Of a DNA stretch of 64,000 nt, positions 55,027 to 64,000 are shown in pieces. The position numbers were made by a program, and so were the translations under genes. Position 1 is the stretch's first letter. The number at the start of each line of letters is the position of its first letter. Below the pieces are notes generated by a model, which searched no databases, was not told the DNA's origin, and worked only from the letters and a program-made list of their open reading frames with translations. The DNA comes from Paulownia fortunei (taxonomy: Eukaryota; Streptophyta; Magnoliopsida; Lamiales; Paulowniaceae), in assembly GCA_019321725.1 (NCBI GenBank), contig JAGSPU010000056.1:1426001-1490000 (forward strand). The letters run 5' to 3'.

Positions 55027-58000
55027 TCATATGCCTAAGGTGTGGGGCAGGGGCCCTAATTTCATAGCCTGCTTGAAGATTTCCTGAGAAAGTGATGGGT
55101 AGTTAGGCATTGGCCTGAGTGGACTAGTTGAAAGACCCACTGAAGCTTGAGAAGTTGCACTAACGAGGTTAAATTCATGCTTGAACCAGGCAACCCCTGG
55201 CTTGCCCAAGCATGTAGGAGCCAAGATGGTTTCAGCATTAGTTTGCTTCACAGCTAACGACTGGATCATCCCCTGGTGCACTGGAGGTATGGATAGTGAG
55301 CCAGTTTCTAGCCGCTCTCTGAATACACTTTGTGTCTCGGAGTAATTCCAGAAGTTTGCTGGACAGGTAATGAACAATTCAATTCTGCTGAAGACATAAG
55401 TTGTGGATCAGCCGTGCAAGGGCTTGCTAAAGGTTGACCAGGTATAGCAGTAACTGATGCCTGGTTAGTTATTTTGAAAGATTGCCTGACTGCTGGCTGA
55501 CTGCTAGCCACCTCAGATGAAGTCACTGGAATGTGGAACAGTCACACAAGAATTTACACAAGATTGATTGGTTCTTGAGGCAATCCTTTCAGAAGCTGAT
55601 GCTTGATTCAACTCTTGAACTACCGAGCAGCCAGGTAGGCTTGAAATTGGTGGGTTTGCTGCAACTTGTTCAGGTCTTGTCACCGTGCTTGATCCACGCC
55701 TCTGAAAAATTAGCTGATATATCTCCTCCATCAAACAGCTTGTAGTCACTGTCAAACAGTGAATATATGAAAAAAGCTGATTCAGGGTATCAAAAGCTTA
55801 ACTTGACAAAGCAAGAAAAGCATAATGTGAACTTGTATATTATGTGAACAAATCATGATTCTGATCATGCGAAATTAAGTTGCCCACACAAAATGCGCAA
55901 ATATAAACATGGTTTTTGCACATTTTACTCATTTTGCTGCCGAAAAACAAATGCAAGCTGATTAAAATTGAATGCTTGCTTAACACAGTTAAACAAACCT
56001 CGTGAAAGAGTTGCATTTTTGTAATTGTCTCTCTGCATCACTGCCTCAGCTAATGATTTATTGATATAGACTTTGTTGTATCTAGTCTCAAGAACTTTTT
56101 TTTCTTCCACAAAAGCCATCTCAGCATTCTGAAGCAGCATATCATACTTTTTACGTATCTGATCAATCTCTTTCTCGCATGCCATTTTTGTTTGCAGTTT
56201 CTACAGGTTGATTATATCATGAGAGGCACAAACTATTCTGTGAGTATAACAAACATCAATAGAAGGAATGGCTAAAAAAAAGAAAGACAAACCATTTCTT
56301 CATGCAGTTTTAGAAGTTCGGTTTTCTGCTTTTGTAGTCCTTCCAACTCTATAAGGAGTGCTTTACAAACAGACTGTAGTGCCTCAGAGTGAGTTACTTG
56401 AGAGGCTTCTGTAGGTTGACAATTCAAAGAAGTTAGAGAAACACTTGCTTGACTAATAGCACTTGGTTCTCTCCTATCTTCTGTCATATGTGATGCTATG
56501 CTTGCGGTTTGCAGAGGCACCTCTCCCATAGAATGTTGCACAGAAGATTCCAATGGCCTGATTGAATCCTCAATGAGTGGTCGTGTAGCAGCCTGAGTTT
56601 GGAAACTAGGGGCAGTAGTACCATTAGTGTGATCATTTTGTATGGTTGCGGATGAAGGCACATGATCATATTCATTAGTAGGCAGCTGTTAAAGTGGAGC
56701 AGTGAGACCAGTCAGAAAACTTATTTTTCTGGAATGAGATGAACCATAAATGTCATTTATTAATGAGAGTGCTCTAGCAAAATTATACACAAGCTGACAG
56801 AAAACTTTCACCAAATTAGAAACGTCCAAGATAAGTAACATTTTACACTATTGACAGGATTATCAATGACATGGGCTGAGCAATGGAAAAAGGGCACTAT
56901 CTTGGAATTGAACATTTTGGAAGGATGTTTTACAATTCACTATTCACTAGAATCACAGATCAAAGACATCCATATGCAATCCGGTGGATCCTGTTGAGAT
57001 ACATTGATATGTAGCAGCAGACTTATCAAAGACAAACACAAATAGGAAGAAGATGGAGCAATGAAGAAATCTTGTCCTTCACTTTACAGACATTTAAACA
57101 GATCATCAAATCAATACCAATGCTATCTCATGATGAGATTCATCCTAATTCAATTGTAATGGGTTCTCAAAACAGCAGATGGACTACACAACAAAAAATA
57201 GAATGCCAGATTTAAATATAAGATGGCATGTTGGCATAAAATTATCTAGTGTAAAGTTGGTAGGAATTATCAACATGGAAGGATATCAATCAATAAAGCA
57301 TTCTTTACCAGAGAATGGGGTTCCGTTGAGGATGTGTTACCCAGCACTGGTGTATGCCGTTTTGTCAGAGCAGCTGCTTTACTGTGTTGGTTGACCCATG
57401 AGGTTAATTTTTCCCTTCTGTCAGATTCTTCTGAGATACATTTAACTTTATGATTCACTGGATTGTGTGTTTTACCACCTGGACACAGTATTGTCCGATG
57501 GAAATAGTTGAAGGTAAGAATATGGCCCCTCAAAAAAAACAACCAAAAGTAAGAATATCTACAAGATGGATACCACATTAGAAAATCAGATTTCCTCACC
57601 CATCTCCAACATATTTAGAAATTAAGTCATAACAATGGAGCCCCTTTTCATAAGACAAAAGATATTGGCAAAACCTGAAAGCTTTCTTTCTTTATCTCGA
57701 TTTTGAAGTTTACTTCTAGTCCTTCGTCTGATGACTCCAGGAATTTGACAAACATTGCTTTTGGCTTCTGTCCTACATTTCTTGGAGGCTGTTTCTGCCC
57801 CAGCAAATGCTTCAAGCAACTCATCAACGTGTTGGACACTTTTTCTAGTCCTTGGTGATTGACTGGAAAAATATTTCCATCTAGGGTTCCTCCCTTCAAG
57901 TAGTTTTATCCAGAAAACATAGGGTGGTTCTTTGACTATCATCTCCTCAGCTAATGAAAAATTGTCCATCAGAGGATATTCCACTTCGCCAAGTAAAGAG

Positions 58001-61000
58001 ATATTTCTGGGGTAAATACCTCCAATCTGTTGTACTTCCAAAATAAATGAATTGTTCGAACAGATTTTGCTCTTGTCATTATTAGGCAATAAGGTTGATA
58101 GCTCAAGGAACACATCTTCCACAAAAGACTCCCCATAAGAAATAAATGAATGTGTATCAGGAGTAATGAAGTTATGGAACTCATCAAGCTTTTTAAATAA
58201 GTAGGAGGCACCCCAAGTTAGCAGCCCATGACATGTACTTTGCCTTATATTTATTATATTGCCTTCTGGAGTCATGCCTTGCTTGGTAAGGATTAGTACT
58301 TTTTCTTCCACAGTGTAAGACGAATATAAGCGGAAGACCTTCACCTGCTCAAATTGGGAATCCAAGTTTATCTTGTGCAGAGCCCTCAAGTCATTCATTG
58401 GGTTCCAATCACTGTTGAAGAAAATAACGGTGTCTATAGACGCAAGTTTAATGCTTGGAAGACAGGCACGAGTTTCCATCAAACAAACGAATTTCCCACT
58501 CCCTTTATCATTAAAGGTGTTCAGGGCAGCTCGCTTTTTGGAGGGAGATATCCCTCCACCAATGCGCACAAAAGAATCTGTGCCAAATTTTTCATGAATA
58601 ATGTCATCCAAAATATCTCCAGTAGAAATCGGTCCAGAGCCCCCAAGTGACTGTTTGGTCATAACAAAATTTAAAAAGAGAGAAGCATCACATCATATAT
58701 TAAATCCAAAACAAGATTATAAACGTCTAGATCAAACACACAAGTAAACATCAGAAAACAGAGGACAATATAGTTCCACAACTTCTCAATTCTATAGTCC
58801 ACAATGGAAGCATAATTGGCCACAGGAAGAACCAAAATGCAAAATCATTTTAAGGTGGCTTAGAATGAGAGATACGGTAGGCATTTGCATGCACCTACAT
58901 GAATACCATAATTAGATGTTAAACTGTAAATAAAGTTCCCATAACAGTCAAAGTACTAGCATAAACACGAGGAAGATTAGATTTAATATATAGAATTGTT
59001 CTAACTACCTGATAAAGGATAAGTACTCGTAATCCTCGTTTTCTAATCTCCAGAAGGATCTTATGAAGGAGAAGCAATTTGTTACTCAATTTAATTTCTG
59101 CATCCAATTGCTCAGGCTCGGGAATGCCTTGTATCAAAGAGGTACGCAAAGACCAGTCCACAAGATAAGGATGATCACAACACTGGGAGAATTTATTTTT
59201 TTTAATCACAAGTTAGAAAGATAGTGAAACCAAACAAACCACATTAAGTAAACAATAAAATATGAAAAGAGAAATCAGGATACGAGCACCAATAGGTGAA
59301 AAGCCAGTGATAATTTAGCAGGCTTAGAGCTGAACAAAATGGAAATTCAACTTTCTGAGAAAAAATCCAAACCTTTCTGGTTGAAACAAGTATGTCATGG
59401 AGGATTTTTGTTGAATCATGCTTTGAACAAGAGCATAACACCCTTGCATTTGAAAATAGAGAGCCACAATACTGCTCTGTTTGAATGTTGGAGAGCCTGA
59501 CAGGAACCCAATACTCCACAAAATTAGTTGTCGTAGACTTGCACTCAAATGCAACACAATGTGCCAATTTTTCTTTCTGCTTAGATATATCCAGGTTACA
59601 CTGACTCTCCGAAATGTTGTTCTTTCTTTTCTGCAAGTTCATCATATAAAGTATTTGCCAATAACATAAATAAAAATTACTTGGAGATAATGAATTTAAA
59701 GATTTTAATAGCGCAAGGCAACAGGCAAGCACAAGTGATTCTCCCTCATTTATGTATTAATAAAGTTACATTTGGAATAGAGATGAAAATTTTGCAACAT
59801 CTGTTAATTATGCAGCACCTTCATTCGGCATATTGTATCATACAGAAAGTAAATGCCAGAACCCAGATATGCTTCAATGTATTCAGAGTAGGAGCTCCTA
59901 TAATACAATCTCCCCCACCAGCTTGATCATATCTATGCTCAGGAGGAGGATTAAAAAGAGAAAAAGATTGAAACATCTCAATCAACTTTGAAGCACATAT
60001 TAGGGTGAGAGTGTTTACATTGTGGATTTGTACGTCAGTAAAAATAGAAGCGCACAGCACATAGCATGTATTTCTAACGCAAAAGATCTGATTAAAGACT
60101 ATTTCAAAAGTTCCAGTTAGCATTCGCAGCAGTGTCATAATAAAGAAATAAATGTGAGAACTGAATTCCCATGCTAAGATGTAAACAAAAACCATTAACT
60201 ACTAAAACAAACTCTCAAAGTCTATTTCCTGACTCTCCCAAATTTATCCATGGAAGTGAAGCCAAATGTTGCTCTAGCAAGCACAAAATACCAGACAACT
60301 CCATTCTACAGACCTATGTTATCACTGCCATCACATTTCACAAAAAATTTAAACACCTATTGCAAACCAAGCAGCCGGTCTTCTTTCACCAATGTCAACT
60401 TTAAGAGTTTAGACTTACTTTCCAAATGATATTTCCATTTACAGTGAAACAAAGCAGCTGGATAATCCCAGAACAGTTCAAGGAATTCACTAGGGGCCCC
60501 TCTAGAGATTGAACTGTCCCACCATTAACTTTTTTCTTGTGTTGAAACTGATGTCTAACTCTCAATGCAGTGTCTTTTATCCACAAATTACATGACCTAC
60601 GATCAGTTAAATGGATATAAAAATTCCTTCTCACAGAGGAGGCTCTTGCTCCCTTTTTTCTATCCAGTAAAACAAAGGCATGGCTGAGCATGGAGCAACA
60701 GAAGTCTTGATGCTCCTCTTTGAAAATGAATTGTCAACAAACAATTTTCAAATATCAGTGACTATAATTGGTCAATAGATGTGAAAGAGATACAAGCTAG
60801 AGAAGAGCACCAAAAGATACCAAAACAGGTAGATGAAGAATAACCTTCATCAGTTGATAACTAAAAGATGGCATAAATTCTTTGTGCATTAAACATGTCT
60901 CAATAAAGCTTCACTTCGAAGGAAAGAAATAGGAAAGCATTAATCTCAGCTAAAATGTAGACGACGCAAAAGTCCAATTCCAACAAAATTAATGGGCCAG

Positions 61001-63540
61001 GTGATATAACCAACAAGTTTCTATCTCCCACAATTAAGTTACTAGACTAAAATGCTGAACAAGTCAAGCATGAAGTTAATAAGATGACCAAATCAATATC
61101 ATAAACCGGAAACTAGACAATCTACACAAACTTACCTTAGTTTGAGTGGCATAATTTGACCTATTACTGCTTTCTGCATGACCAGAATATCTTACCCGCC
61201 TCAGCAGAAAATCCACCCTGCAAAGCAACATGCAATATGCTTCAAATATTAAGTTGGCCAAAAGGAAAAGGGAAAAATGGAATCGGAAAAGGATACTAAA
61301 ATGGAAAAAAGAGGTGCCAGATATTTACTCATATATATCCTAACAAAAACTTGCTAACTCTAATACCATATTCTAATTAAATATGGTTGCCGCACTTCAC
61401 ATTACATGAAAACCAAATCCACCCAGCACTTTATTTACTCAGATCTCAAGGAGATGCTCTTCATAAAACTATATCACTTAGAGCCCAGAAAATCATCAAG
61501 ATTCAGACACAAAAGTTCCATAAAAAGACAGCACTTTAATATGTAACTAACACTCTTGCACACGACTAAGAAGATGTTAAAGTTTCAGAAATTCGTTATG
61601 GCTTCTGATCAAAGTTTGTTGCATGATATGGTATCACTCACTATATGGAATAATAACAGAGAAAGAAATTGCAAAAGTCAAATGCTAACAACGTAGTAGA
61701 ACCCAAGCCAATCACTCTGCTGTCTGATTTCTTCATTGTCGCTTCGCACTTTCTCTCGAATGAAATTTGAACGCTCAGAATTCATTAGGAGCATTTGGCG
61801 TTTCTTAAGTCAAAGAATTAGTAACTTGTGAAATGAAAGATTTCAGAAGTTCAAGTAAACAACTAGTACCTTTCCTGTTGTGAGTGTGAAAAGGAGCTAT
61901 CAGCATTGGTTGTTTCATCTTCATTGGAACCGTTTGGTTCAGTAACATTTACTTCAATTTGAGACAGCTTATTCTTTTTCTGAATTGAAAGATCTGCCAA
62001 ACAAGGAATATATGAAGTTTAGCAGAAACCTAAAACAGTCAACCGATAACTGTGTACTTTCCTGGAGAAAAAAGGGCCACTCTAGTGACAAAAGTCAAAT
62101 TCAGTTCATGTGCAATAAAGATACTTTCACTTGTGTCATCACACACTTCATTAGTGATAAATGCATTTAAGTTTTTCGACGGCTTGCCAAGTTAATTGGA
62201 CGTAAAATAAGAGCCGAGTTATAATAATCTCCAGTATCCTAAGCATATTCAACTTCGTTAAATTACAATTTACCATGAGGATGTTAGCTTGAAATATAAG
62301 CATGGGTTATACAGAAAGTGCACAATCCAGCAAAATTTTAAGATATTCAAGTTCGGCAGAAGAAGGAACAGTAAATGCGCCTGTTTCCACCAACTCATGA
62401 CCACTTCATGATTGCAGCTAAAATGTAGAAATATAAAAAGAATAGAGGTTCCGACAACCTAATTCACCTGATCCCTTGGCTTTTTTTGCCAGTGATTCCA
62501 GCAGCTCTTTATATCCATGACCCTTTAGCTTCTTTGGTTTCGAAATTTGGACTGCCACAGTACCTTCCTTCTCGTTTTTGTTACAGTTCCTCGTATCCCA
62601 AGTTTTCACAGTATTCATATTTTCCACTTTCATTCCCAAAAAGCTTCCGTAATTGTTGATCTGTTCAAATGAGCATATAGAGAGAAGAGTACCAGCTGCG
62701 CCTTGTTCTCGATGCACTTTACAGAAATCGCGATCTAGACTACTTATCTGAAGGCTTTTTATCTTTAAAACTCAATCTTCAACTTGTCTTGGAACTTTTG
62801 TGTTTTGCAGGATAATTTCAACTCAGCTACTAACTTACTTGCCACAGTTTACCTGATCTGGAATAGTAAACACATTCATGATATATTAATATAGGCATAA
62901 GAGAAAACTTGGACTAGAAAGAAGACCTATACCTAATAACATGAGTACGTAATGCGGGCAGAATGAAGATAACAGACAGAACAAAATGAAACATCAAAGC
63001 AGCAAACATGATAATCATCTGTATTAGGATTGGCATGGTTAGGAGCCAAAAGGATTATCCTATCAAGTTTTTTAGTTCATAATAGCCCATCTCTTTTTCT
63101 TCCGAAAAAGCAGATAAAGAAAGAGCAAGTTCTGCAAATTTCTCTTGACATATACGACATTCATGATGAAGATGCAGAAGTTTAGAGTTTCCTCGTTAAA
63201 ATTGTGGGTTGAGTACTACGATTTAACAGTCGAAAAGGCAAACATTTCAAAAGCACAGGCATCACCCCTATTACTAATCAAAATTTTGCTTTCAAGCATG
63301 AACATAAATATCACACAGTAAATTAAATACAATTGTAATAAACCAAAGCAAAATATCATTGTAAAAGTGCAAGCAATCAAAAAACTTAATTGCTTATTCA
63401 GTAGTATCCACAATGTGTTTTGATCACCTACTTCTTTGTATTGACCATTAAAATAGACTTCTGGGAGACAGATAGGCTCTAACCCTTGATGTTTAAGACA
63501 CAATGGAAAAACGGAAACACATGACGTCTTGCATGCATGC
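55027..63540 (-). CDS. MOM1: MOM1-like chromatin-silencing protein, truncated SNF2 region and disrupted last exon
   Basis: MOM1 (Morpheus' molecule) keeps transposons silent in plants without changing DNA methylation (family knowledge). Minus-strand exons I can place: 62468 to about 62749 (basic, Lys-rich), 61870-61993, 61136-61217 (VDFLLRRVRYSGHAESSNRS), 60419 to about 60718, 59373-59630 (FVEYWVPVRLSNIQ), 59009-59182 (CCDHPYLVDWSL, RGLRVLILYQ), 57675-58650 (helicase-C-like: SGPISTGDILDD, IRACLPSIKLAS-like, FRLYSSYTVEEKVLI), 57309-57478, 56293-56685, 55999-56200 (coiled coil with MACEKEIDQIRKKYD, matching the CMM2 region of MOM1) and the last exon from 55748. A possible further upstream exon lies at about 63422-63540 (KHQGLEPICLPEVYFNGQY), so the gene may run past the window. 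The segment normally found before FVEYWVPV, the first SNF2 half, is absent. In the last exon the frame shifts near 55515-55535 and shifts back near 55330-55365. May be a pseudogene or a shortened paralogue. Confidence 0.8.
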
Positions 63541-64000
63541 TTTTTTTTAATATACCGCGGTATCTACCCGACGCAACGATTGAAAAAGGAACTAGTAAAA
63601 GATTTCATCTTAGTTTTAGACACTAAATTGGAACATTTATTAGATGAAATCTTCTATTATTTCCTTTCCTATTCGATGAGCCCGGTAGAAACTTAAGCAG
63701 TAAATCAACATAGCAGTATGCGGGACATGAGGGAAATAGCTTCAGCAAACGCTTCACATGATTACTTCACATATTGTAAGTTTGAGCATAACAATACCAA
63801 CAACATATACTACACAAATCAACTTCCATGAAAATGGGCAAATATAAAACCATAAATGAAATGTGCACCATAGAAAACAGAAAAGGTAAGTAAAGAGCAT
63901 CATAAACTTTGTGCCCACTTTGGCTTTGAAAATGTTTTCTGAAAAAGGGCAGACAGAATGTTATGTTTTCCTAGGATCTATAAGGGGAAAGAAATTCTCA
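62750..64000. other. Right end: MOM1-like 5' introns or flank
   Basis: Apart from the possible MOM1-like exon at about 63422-63540 on the minus strand, this stretch shows no supported gene. It is AT-rich and may be intron, with the true 5' end of the MOM1-like gene outside the window. Confidence 0.45.

Noticed and set aside
59821..60195. 124-codon minus-strand frame in the MOM1-like intron, checked for the missing SNF2 segment
   Set aside because: No helicase motif or MOM1-like sequence is visible in it.

Overview
This window is nuclear DNA from a dicot plant. Genes are AT-rich and intron-dense with GT..AG junctions, the introns carry CT/GA, GT and ATCT microsatellites, and every recognisable product belongs to a plant family. 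I cannot name the species; the proteins look eudicot, perhaps asterid.

Layout, left to right. 1-3370: AT-rich intergenic DNA with a possible Copia-like retroelement remnant near 1.9-2.4 kb. 3371-6772 (-): intact four-exon receptor-like cytoplasmic kinase of the PCRK1/PCRK2 type. 9214-18031 (+): 14-exon half-size ABC transporter of the ABCG24/ABCG28 clade, divergent from the kinase; its exons are well preserved but the frame is broken by three apparent single-base losses. 20052-23665 (+): eroded translin gene with a premature stop and indels. 26975-32324 (+): TRF-like Myb/telobox protein with a 12-residue tandem repeat array. 33261-34114 (-): candidate small secreted peptide gene, not recognised, with one apparent frame break. 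35887-35958 (+): tRNA-His(GTG). 39399-39779 (+): intronless SAUR gene. 44456-45832 (-): intronless multi-pass membrane protein. 48115-52212 (-): intact 12-exon adenosine kinase. About 55.0 kb to beyond 63.5 kb (-): MOM1-like gene-silencing protein that lacks the first half of the usual SNF2-related region and has frame breaks in its last exon.

The gene order is informative. From memory of Arabidopsis, ABCG24, translin, TRFL8, a SAUR and a membrane protein lie side by side at At2g37010-At2g37035, while adenosine kinase, a SAUR and PCRK lie side by side at At5g03300-At5g03320 (and ADK1 next to PCRK1 at At3g09820-09830). Here one segment carries both sets, as expected of a little-rearranged ancestral block that Arabidopsis split by duplicate-gene loss. 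Within the block, kinase, SAUR, membrane protein and adenosine kinase are clean, whereas ABC transporter, translin and the MOM1-like gene carry disablements. This could be ongoing loss after polyploidy, or in part single-base consensus errors.

The genes do not form one pathway: they cover immune signalling, lipid or polyamine export, RNA binding, telomere-type DNA binding, auxin response, purine/cytokinin salvage and chromatin silencing. The most interesting unknown is the small secreted peptide gene at 33.3-34.1 kb.
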